A DNA stretch of 64,000 nucleotides, taken from assembly GCA_947468275.1 (NCBI GenBank), contig CANIKO010000003.1, forward strand, positions 93,193-157,192, given 5' to 3'. Both the position numbers and the translations under genes were made by a program. The notes below the pieces were generated by a model that had not been told where the DNA came from, made no database searches, and saw nothing but the letters and a program-made list of their open reading frames with translations. Of the stretch, positions 1 through 8,251 are shown one piece after another (position 1 is the first letter of the stretch; each line of letters starts with the position of its first letter). The DNA is from Bacteroidota bacterium. Its GTDB lineage: Bacteria > Bacteroidota > Bacteroidia > NS11-12g > UBA9320.

Positions 1-207
1 TCATTGCAGCAAAATGCTTTTGATTTATTAGAAAAAAGCCCAGCCGAAAATAATTCAATACTGAAAAAATGGAAGTCGTTGGGAATAAATTCAAAAAATT
101 CATTTCAAACACAAGCATTATTGCAATTAAAAAACGAGTTTTGCAATAAGAAATTGTGTCTCAGTTGTACTATTGGTTGTAAACTCTTAAAAAATGAAAC
201 GCGTTGA
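1..207 (+). CDS. DUF2851 family protein, C-terminal fragment
   Basis: The frame is open from the first base, so this is the 3' end of a gene that begins outside the window; about 68 residues remain. The tail with CNKKLCLSCTIGCKLL (three cysteines near the stop) matches the conserved C-terminus I know from Bacteroidota DUF2851 proteins, whose function is unknown. It overlaps the start of the PspC gene by 14 bases, a pairing common in this phylum, so the two are probably translationally coupled. An internal TTG at position 4 is not taken as a start. Family call rests on the C-terminal motif only. Confidence 0.6.
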   Translation, partial: SLQQNAFDLLEKSPAENNSILKKWKSLGINSKNSFQTQALLQLKNEFCNKKLCLSCTIGCKLLKNETR

Positions 208-421
208 TTCTATAAAGTTTTTTGTTGAGCAGCGAGCCTTTGGTGTTTGTACGTGGCTTGGCAAAAAAATGGGTATTAAAACCGAACGGGTAAGAATGTA
301 TTTTTTATACGTAACCTTTGGTACGCTAGGGTCTTCAGTAATTATATACTTGATTATAGCTTTTTGGTTAAATATTAAAAACTATCAAAAAGAAGGACGA
401 AAAACTGTTTGGGATCTTTAA
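194..421 (+). CDS. PspC domain small membrane protein
   Basis: 75-residue protein with a PspC fold: a short N-terminal amphipathic stretch with GVCTWLGKKMGI (the usual GVC.G.A..... motif region) followed by one strongly hydrophobic segment at about residues 37-58. PspC-family proteins are inner-membrane proteins that in enterobacteria regulate the phage-shock response; in Bacteroidota short stand-alone versions are common and their role is not established. The ATG lies inside the end of the DUF2851 gene, which fits an operon. No Psp regulon genes (pspA, pspB) are nearby. Confidence 0.8.
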   Translation: MKRVDSIKFFVEQRAFGVCTWLGKKMGIKTERVRMYFLYVTFGTLGSSVIIYLIIAFWLNIKNYQKEGRKTVWDL

Positions 422-446
422 AAAAGTATAGAAATAACCCAAATTT

Positions 447-1238
447 CTAATAAAGGCAAACTACTTCTATATGATGTTTATTCGTTAATACTGGTATATG
501 CACATCCGCATCTTTGCCATCTCGGTTAACTACTATTAGTGGTGACTGTTTTTCTGAAGCCATTTCTAATAGATATTTTGGTTTGTCCAATTCATCTGAA
601 ATAAAATTAAGCGTGTAAGCTATATTTTTAGTATCCATAGTATTTTTAATAGTATTTACCATTTCGGAAACGGCAAATCCATTATTAGGTTCGGTAAATA
701 CAAAATGCAATTGAGCACTATAAAGATTTGCTATTTCTAGAGTTAATGGATGCAAAGCTTCTCCAGGAAATTCATCTATATAAACAAAGACATTTTCATA
801 AGATTTAACAGGGGTTTGCTTTTGGATGACCCAAACTGGCTTATTGGTATTGTTAATTGTTTTCGCTAAAAAACTGCCGGTTAAGTGTTGAACCCCATGA
901 ACACCGTGGGTTCCTAAATATAGAATATCTGATTTTGTTTCTTCCAATACCTCGGCTATTAGTCCAAATAAATCACCATCTTTGGTAAGGTAGTTGGCTT
1001 TTACCCCTTCTTTGTCTTCTATTTCCTTTACAGCTTCCTGCAACTGACGTTTTATATCACGACTCAAAAAATTGGTAGACATCATTTGTTTGGCATATTC
1101 ATCTACGTCGGCAATCTCAAAAATATGGAGCAATACAATTTCAGACTCTGTTTTTTTTGCAAGTGCGACAGCACAATCAACTGCTTTTTGTGAAGCATCA
1201 GAAAGATCGGTAGCTACTAAAAAACGTTTTAGATTCAT
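447..1238 (-). CDS. Universal stress protein, tandem UspA domains
   Basis: 263 residues, the length of a double-domain universal stress protein. The first Usp domain covers about residues 1-135: it starts with FLVATDLSDAS and ends with an ATP-binding loop of form G-x2-G-x8-GS (G109, G112, G121-S122), close to the consensus G-x2-G-x9-G(S/T). The second domain (about 145-263) is more degenerate and lacks a clear loop. Usp proteins are cytoplasmic stress or persistence factors; the ligand is not determined here. A perfect TAnnTTTG box sits four bases before the ATG, so the mRNA is probably leaderless. Confidence 0.9.
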   Translation of the reverse strand: MNLKRFLVATDLSDASQKAVDCAVALAKKTESEIVLLHIFEIADVDEYAKQMMSTNFLSRDIKRQLQEAVKEIEDKEGVKANYLTKDGDLFGLIAEVLEETKSDILYLGTHGVHGVQHLTGSFLAKTINNTNKPVWVIQKQTPVKSYENVFVYIDEFPGEALHPLTLEIANLYSAQLHFVFTEPNNGFAVSEMVNTIKNTMDTKNIAYTLNFISDELDKPKYLLEMASEKQSPLIVVNRDGKDADVHIPVLTNKHHIEVVCLY

Positions 1239-1242
1239 AGCT

Positions 1243-1250
1243 CAAAATTA
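1243..1250 (-). promoter_or_regulatory. -7 promoter box of the universal stress gene
   Basis: On the minus strand this reads TAATTTTG, a perfect match to the Bacteroidota -7 box TAnnTTTG. Only four bases separate it from the ATG at 1238, so the transcription start would fall on or next to the start codon. No clear -33 TTTG was required for the call. Confidence 0.55.
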
Positions 1251-1414
1251 AGAATTAAATTAATCATATTGTTGCTTAAGATTCTAAGTTTTTAGTATTA
1301 ATTCTACAATTTTGAAAATAATTTTTAACTTTCTATGGCTATTAATCACTTATACAATTATTCATAATGGTCTTAAAAAAAATAATAAATTCTTATTCAG
1401 AACTTAAAATAAAA

Positions 1415-1422
1415 TAAGTTTG
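1415..1422 (+). promoter_or_regulatory. -7 promoter box of the MFS transporter
   Basis: TAAGTTTG matches TAnnTTTG perfectly and lies 20 bases before the proposed TTG start at 1443. The AT-rich 1239-1442 gap is shared with the divergent universal stress gene. Confidence 0.5.
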
Positions 1423-1442
1423 TCATTCCAATTTAAAAATAC

Positions 1443-2630
1443 TTGATTTACATCACACGAACGGTTTGGATTTTATCCCTCATTAGCTTGTTTACCGATA
1501 TGGCTAGCGAAATGTTGTATCCCATTATGCCTGTTTATTTAAAAAGCATTGGTTTTTCGATCGTTTTAATTGGTTTTTTGGAAGGTATTGCTGAAGCTAC
1601 TGCTGGATTAAGTAAAGGGTATTTCGGAAAATTGTCAGATTTTTCAGGTAAACGGGTTCCTTTTGTACAGGTGGGTTATGCATTAAGCGCCATTTCCAAA
1701 CCAATGATGGCAGTATTTGTTTACCCAATTTGGATATTCTTTGCACGAAGTATTGATAGGTTTGGAAAGGGGATAAGAACTGGAGCACGGGACGCCATTT
1801 TATCAGATGAAGCTACACCCCAAACCAAGGGAAAAGTCTTTGGATTTCATCGTTCTATGGATACTTTGGGAGCAGTAATAGGGCCAATATCTGCCTTGGT
1901 TTATCTTTTTTATAATCCCGATGATTACAAAACTTTGTTTTTTATAGCTTTTTTGCCGGGAGTGCTGGCAGTAGTGGCTTCCTTCTATTTAAAAGACAAA
2001 CCTCAGCCACAGCCCCAATCTCCATCCAAACCCTCCTTTTTTTCGTTTTTAAACTATTGGAAAACCAGTCCGCAGATCTATAGAAAAGTGGTAATAGGTT
2101 TATTGGTTTTTACTCTGTTTAATAGCTCAGATATTTTTTTGTTATTAAATTTAAAACAATCAGGACTTACGGATTCCTATGTAATCGGGGCTTATATTTT
2201 TTATAATTTAGTGTACGCTGCATTTGCCTTTCCTTTGGGCATTTTGGCAGATAGGATTGGATTAAAAACTATTTTTATCGCCGGATTAGTCTTGTTTTCG
2301 GGGGTTTATGCCGGTATGGCTTTTGCCAATAATATTACTATTTATTTAATCTTATTCTTTGGATATGGGCTGTATGCATCAGCCACCGAAGGAATAAGTA
2401 AAGCGTGGATTACCAATATTACCGATAAAAAAGATACAGCTACTGCCATCGGCACTTTTTCAGGTTTTCAAAGCATTTGCACCATGTTGGCCAGTTCATT
2501 GGCCGGTTTAATCTGGTATAATTATGGTTCTGCAGTTACCTTCATCACCACATCAATTGCAGCCTTATTAGTAGCGGTATATTTTATGTTTTTGGTTAAA
2601 AAACATTTTCATAAACGGGTAGAGTTTTAA
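1443..2630 (+). CDS. MFS family transporter
   Basis: 395 residues with about twelve hydrophobic segments, typical of the major facilitator superfamily. The loop after TM2 carries GYFGKLSDFSGKR, the signature of MFS motif A, and a related copy PLGILADRIGLK follows TM8. FGKGIRTGARDAIL resembles a clade of drug/sugar-type transporters common in environmental bacteria; the substrate cannot be read from sequence. The frame opens with a TTG at 1443; the next in-frame ATG (1500) would remove half of TM1, so the TTG is preferred. It stands alone, convergent with rsmI. Confidence 0.82.
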   Translation: MIYITRTVWILSLISLFTDMASEMLYPIMPVYLKSIGFSIVLIGFLEGIAEATAGLSKGYFGKLSDFSGKRVPFVQVGYALSAISKPMMAVFVYPIWIFFARSIDRFGKGIRTGARDAILSDEATPQTKGKVFGFHRSMDTLGAVIGPISALVYLFYNPDDYKTLFFIAFLPGVLAVVASFYLKDKPQPQPQSPSKPSFFSFLNYWKTSPQIYRKVVIGLLVFTLFNSSDIFLLLNLKQSGLTDSYVIGAYIFYNLVYAAFAFPLGILADRIGLKTIFIAGLVLFSGVYAGMAFANNITIYLILFFGYGLYASATEGISKAWITNITDKKDTATAIGTFSGFQSICTMLASSLAGLIWYNYGSAVTFITTSIAALLVAVYFMFLVKKHFHKRVEF

Positions 2631-2648
2631 AACAGAAAGCTTTTAATT

Positions 2649-3329
2649 TTATAAACCTTCAACAATAATTACAATTTCACCTTTGGGGGCAGTTTTGGTA
2701 TAATGTGCCGCCAATTCTTCCAAAGTTCCTCTTCGGTTTTCTTCAAATAATTTGGTAATTTCTCTACTTACACAAGCATTTCGGGCATTACCTAAATATT
2801 GCCCTAACTCTGTTAAAGTTTTTACCAAGCGAAACGGACTTTCGTAAAAAATCATGGTTCGGGTTTCTATTGCCAATTCTTTAAAGCGAGTTTGCCGTCC
2901 TTTTTTTTGGGGTAAAAATCCTTCAAAAACAAAACGTTCTGCAGCCAAACCACTGGCTACCAAAGCGGGTATAAATGCCGTGGCACCAGGAAGTACTTCA
3001 AGTGGAATATCATTTCGGTTGCATTCACGCACTATCAAAAAACCGGGGTCAGATATTCCGGGAGTTCCTGCGTCAGAGCAATAGGCTATTTTTTTGCCAT
3101 CTTCTAAAAGATTTTTTACATAATCCAACCTCCGGTGTTCATTGAATTTATGCATACTCAAGGTTTCTTTTTTTATACCTAACAGAGAAAGTAATTTGCC
3201 GGTAACACGTGTGTCTTCGGCAATCACAAGGTCGCAGTTTTTTAACACTTCAATGGCCCGCAATGTGATATCACCCATATTGCCAATAGGCGTGGGCACT
3301 ATGTATAGCTTTCCTTTTACTTCATCCAT
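2649..3329 (-). CDS. rsmI: 16S rRNA (cytidine(1402)-2'-O)-methyltransferase
   Basis: RsmI methylates the ribose of C1402 in the 16S rRNA decoding centre using S-adenosylmethionine. Seen: the N-terminal signature KLYIVPTPIGNMGDIT, then EDTRVTGKLL, YCSDAGTPGISDPG and LPGATAFIPALVASGL, all hallmark blocks of the tetrapyrrole methylase fold. About 226 residues, short like other Bacteroidota RsmI proteins. An ATG four codons upstream (3341) is also possible; either start overlaps the 3' end of ribE, so the two genes are cotranscribed and probably coupled. Confidence 0.95.
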   Translation of the reverse strand: MDEVKGKLYIVPTPIGNMGDITLRAIEVLKNCDLVIAEDTRVTGKLLSLLGIKKETLSMHKFNEHRRLDYVKNLLEDGKKIAYCSDAGTPGISDPGFLIVRECNRNDIPLEVLPGATAFIPALVASGLAAERFVFEGFLPQKKGRQTRFKELAIETRTMIFYESPFRLVKTLTELGQYLGNARNACVSREITKLFEENRRGTLEELAAHYTKTAPKGEIVIIVEGL

Positions 3330-3898
3330 TCTTTCACCCATTTACCAATTATATCAAATTCTAAATTTACAAGACTTCCTGTTTTTAAATGCTTTATGGA
3401 AGTATGCTCATAAGTGTAAGGAATAATAGCTACTGAAAATCTTCCCGGCTCACTTTCAACAACTGTTAGGCTTGTTCCATTGAGGGTTATTGAGCCTTTA
3501 GTTACTGTTCTAAAATTTTCACCATTCTGAAATTCTATTTCATATTTCCAGCTTCCATTTTGATCCGTCACCTTTTTGCAAATCCCTGTAGTATCCACGT
3601 GGCCTTGCACCCAATGCCCATCAAGCCGGTCGCCTAATTTAAGACAACGTTCCAGGTTTATTTCATCCCCTGCCGCCCAATTATTTAAAGTTGTTTTTGA
3701 TAATGTTTCATCAATAGCCGTTACCCAATGGCAGTCATTTTCAATTTTAGTTATCGTTAAACAAACCCCATCATGTGCCACACTTTGATCTATTTTAAGT
3801 TCATGACTTATGAAAGAGATGATTTTAAATATTTTATTGGTGCCAGCTTTTGATACGGATTCTATTTTTCCTAAACACTCTATGATTCCTGTAAACAT
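3317..3898 (-). CDS. ribE: Riboflavin synthase
   Basis: 193 residues beginning MFTGIIE, the invariant start of riboflavin synthase. Two lumazine-binding repeats are visible: residues 1 to about 95 (with VAHDGVCLTI) and about 97-190 (GHWVQGHVD, then GSITLNGTSLTV). The enzyme dismutates two 6,7-dimethyl-8-ribityllumazine molecules to riboflavin in the cytoplasm. First gene of a two-gene unit with rsmI. Its promoter box lies five bases from the ATG, predicting a leaderless mRNA; no FMN riboswitch is seen upstream. Confidence 0.96.
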   Translation of the reverse strand: MFTGIIECLGKIESVSKAGTNKIFKIISFISHELKIDQSVAHDGVCLTITKIENDCHWVTAIDETLSKTTLNNWAAGDEINLERCLKLGDRLDGHWVQGHVDTTGICKKVTDQNGSWKYEIEFQNGENFRTVTKGSITLNGTSLTVVESEPGRFSVAIIPYTYEHTSIKHLKTGSLVNLEFDIIGKWVKEWMK

Positions 3899-3903
3899 CG
3901 GAA

Positions 3904-3911
3904 CAAAAGTA
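3904..3911 (-). promoter_or_regulatory. -7 promoter box of ribE
   Basis: Minus-strand TACTTTTG, a perfect TAnnTTTG box, with five bases between it and the ribE ATG at 3898. Confidence 0.55.
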
Positions 3912-3956
3912 AGTTAAAAGTGAAAAACGAAAAGTGAAAATTTGAAGTAAAATTTA

Positions 3957-3970
3957 GGGGGGGGGTGGGG
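3957..3970 (+). repeat. Poly-G tract G9-T-G4 between ribE and fbp
   Basis: Nine G residues, one T, then four G residues in an otherwise AT-rich divergent promoter region. It lies 45 bases beyond the ribE -7 box and about 50 bases upstream of the fbp -7 box. Homopolymer G runs are rare in AT-rich genomes and are prone to slippage, so length variation could alter expression of either gene; it may also simply be an unstable or assembly-sensitive site. Confidence 0.7.
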
Positions 3971-4019
3971 TATTTTAAATCTTTTTATTTTTAACTGTTA
4001 GTTTTTCACATACTTACAC

Positions 4020-4027
4020 TATATTTG
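4020..4027 (+). promoter_or_regulatory. -7 promoter box of fbp
   Basis: TATATTTG matches TAnnTTTG. A weak -33 candidate TTAG (3998-4001) lies 18 bases upstream. The box is about 97 bases before the fbp ATG, giving one of the few long 5' leaders in this window. Confidence 0.5.
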
Positions 4028-4079
4028 CGGCCTTATTAAAAAGGACTTTTGAGTGTCGGGCTTTACCAATTCCATCTCC

Positions 4080-4115
4080 ACTCTTAGTTCTTATGGCAAA
4101 ATAAAGAACAAGAGT
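4080..4115 (+). promoter_or_regulatory. 5' leader hairpin of fbp
   Basis: ACTCT and GTTCTT (4080-4092, split by TA) pair with AAGAAC and AGAGT (4104-4115, split by A) around an 11-base loop, nine bases before the fbp ATG. There is no T-run after it, so it is not an intrinsic terminator. It could mask the ribosome entry region or stabilise the mRNA; I do not recognise it as a known riboswitch. Confidence 0.4.
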
Positions 4116-4123
4116 AATTATAG

Positions 4124-5155
4124 ATGAAGACCCAAAAAGTAGTAACCCTTACCCAATTCATTTCTGAACAACAATCCCTTTTTTATGATGCATCAGGCGA
4201 TTTGACACGAATTTTTATGGACATTATTCTTGCCGCCAAAATAGTTAATCGCGATGTTCGTAAAGCTGGTTTGGTAGATATTCTTGGTACGCATGGTACC
4301 ACCAATATACAAGGTGAAGAAGTGAAAAAACTGGACGTAATGGCTAATGAAGAATTTATGTCGGCCTTATCATTAGGTGGCGATTGTTGCGCAATATTAT
4401 CAGAGGAAGATGATGATATTGTTCGGGTTCATAATCCTAATAATTCCAAACCAAAGTATATCGTAGCTATGGATCCATTGGATGGAAGCAGCAATATTGA
4501 TGTAAACGCATCCATCGGTACAATTTTCAGTATTTTTAGAAGACGAAGTATGGCCTGGAATGATGTGACAATGGAAGATTGCCTTCAAAAAGGGATAAAC
4601 CAAATAGCCGCAGGTTATATTATTTATGGCTCTAGTACGATGTTGGTTTATACCACAGGGCAAGGTGTTAATGGATTTACTTTAGATAGTTCAATAGGTG
4701 AGTTTTGCCTTAGCCATCCGGATATAAAAATCCCTAAGGATGGTAAAATATTTTCACTCAATGAAGGAAATTATTCTGAATTTCCGCAAGGAGTTAAGGA
4801 TTATGTTGATTTTTGTAAAGAAAATGATAAGGAGACCGAACGGCCTTATAGCGCAAGATATATTGGTTCTTTAATAGCCGATTTTCACCGTAATTTATTA
4901 AAAGGCGGAATATTTATTTATCCTCCAACTGCTAAAACGCCCAAAGGAAAACTAAGATTGATGTATGAATGCAATCCAATGGCTTTTATAATTGAGCAAG
5001 CAGGAGGTAAGGCCAGCACAGGAACTAAAAGGATATTAGAAGTAATACCTGAAGAATTGCACCAACGTGTACCATTATTTATTGGTTCCGAAAATATGGT
5101 GAATCAGGCAGAAGCTATGTATAACGCAAAATCTCAATTAGGATTGAGTAATTAG
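4124..5155 (+). CDS. fbp: Fructose-1,6-bisphosphatase class 1
   Basis: 343 residues, standard length for class 1 FBPase, the irreversible gluconeogenic step from fructose-1,6-bisphosphate to fructose-6-phosphate. Metal and phosphate site motifs are intact: SEEDDD near residues 93-98, DPLDGSSN at 117-124, the sugar-phosphate region [19 protein letters not shown], and [10 protein letters not shown] followed by GGKASTG. Single-gene unit with its own promoter and structured leader; the divergent neighbour is ribE. An ATG start is clear. Confidence 0.97.
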   Translation: MKTQKVVTLTQFISEQQSLFYDASGDLTRIFMDIILAAKIVNRDVRKAGLVDILGTHGTTNIQGEEVKKLDVMANEEFMSALSLGGDCCAILSEEDDDIVRVHNPNNSKPKYIVAMDPLDGSSNIDVNASIGTIFSIFRRRSMAWNDVTMEDCLQKGINQIAAGYIIYGSSTMLVYTTGQGVNGFTLDSSIGEFCLSHPDIKIPKDGKIFSLNEGNYSEFPQGVKDYVDFCKENDKETERPYSARYIGSLIADFHRNLLKGGIFIYPPTAKTPKGKLRLMYECNPMAFIIEQAGGKASTGTKRILEVIPEELHQRVPLFIGSENMVNQAEAMYNAKSQLGLSN

Positions 5156-5223
5156 GAATTTTATAATCCTAACTACTTAAAACCCTAACAAATCACTAAC
5201 AAAATAACAATACAATAAAACAA

Positions 5224-6984
5224 ATGACAACATTTTCAGACTTCGGCCTAAAGCCGGAAATTTTACAGGGCATAGCTGAGTTAGGCTATGAAACCCCAAC
5301 ACCTATTCAAGCTAAAGTAATTCCGCAGGTTCTTGACAACCGCAGTGATATCGTTGGCTTGGCTCAAACCGGAACCGGTAAAACGGCAGCCTTCGGTTTA
5401 CCCTTGCTTCAATGGACTGATACATCCTTAAGAACTCCGTCTTCATTGATTTTGGCACCAACGCGTGAACTTTGTGTTCAGATAGCTAAAGACATTGAAA
5501 GCTATTCCAAGTATATGGGAAAATTAAAAGTTTTACCTGTTTACGGTGGAACCAGTATTACCAACCAAATCCGTGATTTAAGAAACGGTGTTCATATTTT
5601 AGTAGCAACCCCCGGTCGTTTAATTGATTTGATTGAACGCAAAGCAGCTGATCTTTCAGCAGTAGAAATTGTAGTACTTGATGAAGCAGACGAAATGCTT
5701 AACATGGGATTTATTGATGATATCAATATTATACTTTCAAGTTGCCCAAATGACAGAACCACCATGCTTTTCAGTGCTACTATGCCTCGCGAAATTCAGC
5801 GATTGGCCAGTAAGTATATGAATAATCCTGTAGAAATTTCTTCAGGAGATAGAAATGCTTCAACCAATCAGGTGGAGCATCATTACTACTACATTCGCGA
5901 ACGTGATAGATATTTAGCCCTTAAGCGCATTGTAGATTATTATCCGGGCATTTATGGTATTGTGTTTTGCAAAACAAAATTGGATACCCAGCGTGTCGCG
6001 GATAAATTGATGGAAGATGGTTATAATGCTGAACCCTTGCATGGTGATTTAAGCCAACAACAACGCGACAGGGTAATGGATAAATTTCGTCATAAAAGTG
6101 TAAGCCTTTTGGTAGCAACGGATGTGGCTGCCCGCGGTATTGATGTGGACAGTTTAACCCACGTTATAAATTATAATTTACCTGACGAAACGGAAACTTA
6201 TACTCACCGTAGTGGAAGAACAGGCCGTGCAGGAAAAACAGGTATTTCATTGGTACTGGTAAATACAAAAGAACGCTCAAAAATCCGTCAAATTGAAAGT
6301 ATGATCAAAAAGAAATTTGAGAAGAAATTAATTCCTGAAGGTTCTGAAATATGCCGTGTTCAGTTGTTTAATTTAATTGATAAATTAGAAAAAACAGATG
6401 CAATGGATAATGATATCGAACCATTTTTACCTGAGATTTTTGCCCGTTTTGAAAACTTCACTCGTGAAGATTTAATCCGCAAAATAGTGGCTGAGGAGTT
6501 TCATAGATTTTTAGTTTACTACCAAAATTCAGCCAGTTTAAATGTGCCTGAAGGAAGCGACCGTGAATCAGGAAGAGATAGTGACCGTGGCGGCGATAGA
6601 AGAGACCGTGGAAGTCGTGGCCGTGATGGCGACAGAGGTGGTGACCGCGGCGGAGATAGAGGAGGCGACCGTGGTGGTGATAGAGGAGATAGAGGCCCAC
6701 GTTCAAGTGGATACAAAGGCGGAAACGATAGCGATAATTTTGCCCGTGTATTTATCAATTGCGGTAAAATGGACGAACTAAATCCACAACGCCTTATGGG
6801 TATTGTGAACGATGCCGGAAACGGACAACGGGTTCAGTTTGGAAGAATTGAGATTTTAGATAAATTCAGTTTTTTTGAAATTGAAAAATCAGCTGAGCGC
6901 AACGTGCTGGATAGCTTGAATAAATTTGAGTGGAAAAACCGACGAATTAAAGCGGAACCTTCTGAGAAAAGAGGAAGAAGGTAG
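5224..6984 (+). CDS. deaD: DEAD-box RNA helicase, CsdA/DeaD-like
   Basis: 586 residues. All helicase motifs are present: Q motif near F7-Q29, AQTGTGKT 47-54, PTRELC, TPGRL, DEAD 153-156, SAT 184-186, ARGID and HRSGRTGR. After the RecA-like core there is a linker, an arginine/glycine/aspartate-rich tract (about residues 443-499, repeating RGGD), and a DbpA-type RNA-binding domain (about 505-580). This layout is that of cold-shock helicases acting in ribosome assembly and RNA decay; the RGG tract probably binds RNA and is low complexity at DNA level. Substrate is inferred. Confidence 0.93.
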   Translation: MTTFSDFGLKPEILQGIAELGYETPTPIQAKVIPQVLDNRSDIVGLAQTGTGKTAAFGLPLLQWTDTSLRTPSSLILAPTRELCVQIAKDIESYSKYMGKLKVLPVYGGTSITNQIRDLRNGVHILVATPGRLIDLIERKAADLSAVEIVVLDEADEMLNMGFIDDINIILSSCPNDRTTMLFSATMPREIQRLASKYMNNPVEISSGDRNASTNQVEHHYYYIRERDRYLALKRIVDYYPGIYGIVFCKTKLDTQRVADKLMEDGYNAEPLHGDLSQQQRDRVMDKFRHKSVSLLVATDVAARGIDVDSLTHVINYNLPDETETYTHRSGRTGRAGKTGISLVLVNTKERSKIRQIESMIKKKFEKKLIPEGSEICRVQLFNLIDKLEKTDAMDNDIEPFLPEIFARFENFTREDLIRKIVAEEFHRFLVYYQNSASLNVPEGSDRESGRDSDRGGDRRDRGSRGRDGDRGGDRGGDRGGDRGGDRGDRGPRSSGYKGGNDSDNFARVFINCGKMDELNPQRLMGIVNDAGNGQRVQFGRIEILDKFSFFEIEKSAERNVLDSLNKFEWKNRRIKAEPSEKRGRR

Positions 6985-7033
6985 ATTAACACGGAGGCAC
7001 AGAGAAAACTGAGAAACACATAAATAAATAACA

Positions 7034-7063
7034 AAAGGTCGGTTTTTATAAACCGGCCTTTTT
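7034..7063 (+). terminator. Rho-independent terminator after the helicase
   Basis: AAAGGTCGGTTT (7034-7045) pairs with AAACCGGCCTTT (7050-7061) with one G-T wobble around a 4-base loop, followed by T residues. Just before it, 6990-7015 has a purine-rich cacagagaa-like stretch often seen as intergenic filler. The terminator also abuts the minus-strand stop of a gene remnant, so it may once have served both directions. Confidence 0.75.
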
Positions 7064-7142
7064 ATTTTTCCAAAACTTCCATCAATACCCTGAAACCTAT
7101 CGTTGGGTTTTCATAGATTTTCTTATTTATATAACCCCGCCC
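7062..7142 (-). pseudogene. Remnant of a formylglycine-generating-enzyme-like C-terminus
   Basis: On the minus strand a 26-codon open stretch ends in TAA right at the terminator. It encodes RGYINKKIYENPTIGFRV, then LMEVLEK. The pattern PTIGFRV a few residues before the stop is how many SUMF1/FGE-sulfatase-domain proteins of Bacteroidota end. Upstream (7143-7145) there is an in-frame stop and I find no further homologous sequence to 7289, so only the last piece survives. The rest of 7143-7289 shows nothing I can name. Similarity is judged by eye from a short segment. Confidence 0.35.
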
Positions 7143-7289
7143 TTATTGCTTCATAACTGCATGTTGTAATATACCTATACCAAAATATGACAATAATCAT
7201 CTTGCTTATATAAAAGGAATGCCTAACATTTGAATTAATATTCTTGAATTAAAAACTATAAAATTATTTCTAGTAATTACTAAACTTAT

Positions 7290-7979
7290 ATGAAACATCT
7301 TAAACTCACCCTTATCATTTTTTCGCTGATAGCAATATCTGCACTGCATAGCTGCAAGCCCGAACCACCTGACCCGCAACCAACTGACCTCGGTTTTTTT
7401 GGATTGGGCGAAGCCAAAGATTATGTTTACTTTAAAAAGGGAACCTGGTGGGTTTATCAAAATACAAGAACTGGCCAGTTAGATACAATCGTAGTATATA
7501 ATAGTATTTTAGATACTTCTGAAAGGATAAGTAAAAAGTGGAAATATATAGATGAGGTTTTTGCTGTTGATAGCAGAAGTATTAGTACAGCACATTATTA
7601 TCATTTGTATGAAAGATATGGACCTGTAGATGTTATAAATCGACCAAGGAATTTAATTATCCCAAATTTTGAAAGACGAGAGCCATTCGAGGGGGACATA
7701 AACCCCTTTTATTACCCATTTAATGATCCTATTGCAAATTATTGCATAACAGTAAAAGATACAATGAATATTATGGGCAAGATTTACTCTAAGGTAGCAG
7801 TATTCTATATTCAAAGTGACGATAGTGAGCCTATTCCTTTAAAAAATAAACCAGCTAAATATTACTGGGCAAAGAATTATGGATTAGTGCAGAAAGATTT
7901 GTTTGATTCAAAATTTATTGGGGATACCTCCTTATTATATCATTCTTGGAAATTATCTTACTCTAATATAATTCAATAA
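7290..7979 (+). CDS. Hypothetical lipoprotein
   Basis: 229 residues. N-terminus has a charged MKHLK, a hydrophobic core and lipobox-like LHSC at residues 19-22, followed by a proline-rich linker (KPEPPDPQPTD), so it is very likely a lipoprotein. The mature part contains YFKKGTWWVYQNTRTGQLDTI, a pattern seen in Bacteroidota lipoproteins of unknown function that begin with a statement like 'W.Y....G..D'. No enzymatic motif. Followed after 10 bases by a damaged second secreted ORF, suggesting a former two-gene unit. Confidence 0.7.
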   Translation: MKHLKLTLIIFSLIAISALHSCKPEPPDPQPTDLGFFGLGEAKDYVYFKKGTWWVYQNTRTGQLDTIVVYNSILDTSERISKKWKYIDEVFAVDSRSISTAHYYHLYERYGPVDVINRPRNLIIPNFERREPFEGDINPFYYPFNDPIANYCITVKDTMNIMGKIYSKVAVFYIQSDDSEPIPLKNKPAKYYWAKNYGLVQKDLFDSKFIGDTSLLYHSWKLSYSNIIQ

Positions 7980-7989
7980 AAGAAAAGTT

Positions 7990-8133
7990 ATGAAACAATT
8001 TAAAACAATTACATTATTAATCACATTATTGGTACCTTTTATTTCATTTTCCCAAACGGCAGCCGAAAAGGACAAAGAACCCCTGCTCTCGCTTCTGTGT
8101 TTGCTATCGCACCGCCTCTGGCGTGTGATTTAA
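7990..8133 (+). pseudogene. Truncated secreted-protein ORF
   Basis: Starts 10 bases after the lipoprotein gene. The first 22 codons give a textbook signal peptide (MKQFKTITLLITLLVPFISF, cleavage after SQT or SFS) and a few plausible mature residues, then at about 8085 the composition switches abruptly to a GC-richer hairpin-containing sequence and the frame stops at 8131-8133. I read it as the 5' end of an exported-protein gene cut by insertion of, or deletion up to, the palindromic patch. Possibly still expressed as a 47-residue peptide. Confidence 0.45.
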
Positions 8134-8191
8134 GAAATGGCATCTTGCCACTCATTCTCCGCCTTTATTCCTTATACTTCGGCCTCTGGCC
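8106..8191. repeat. Three short hairpins, each with a TCT loop
   Basis: CGCC-TCT-GGCG (8113-8123), TGGCA-TCT-TGCCA (8138-8150) and GGCC-TCT-GGCC (8181-8191) share the same loop triplet. The first can be extended in RNA by six more pairs (8106-8111 with 8124-8129, one G-U). The patch 8085-8227 is richer in GC than its surroundings and has no coding potential. It looks like a degenerate palindromic-repeat element. Confidence 0.5.
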
Positions 8192-8227
8192 AATAAACAA
8201 AAAAACAGAACATCAATTACCTCCGCC

Positions 8228-8251
8228 TTGATTCGTATTCCTACGAATCAA
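8228..8251. repeat. Perfect 10-bp inverted repeat
   Basis: TTGATTCGTA (8228-8237) and TACGAATCAA (8242-8251) with a TTCC loop. An A-run follows on the plus strand, so it is not a canonical terminator on that strand; on the minus strand the T-run precedes the hairpin. It lies 12 bases beyond the stop of the minus-strand gene that ends at 8264 and may protect that mRNA end. Confidence 0.55.

Noticed and set aside
6458..6758. Minus-strand frames rich in His, Leu, Ser-Pro opposite the RGG tract
   Set aside because: Arise from low-complexity repeats of the helicase linker; no signal peptide or promoter.
6985..7020. cacagagaa-like purine repeat as a regulatory site
   Set aside because: Such stretches are common intergenic filler; no dyad or second copy in the window.
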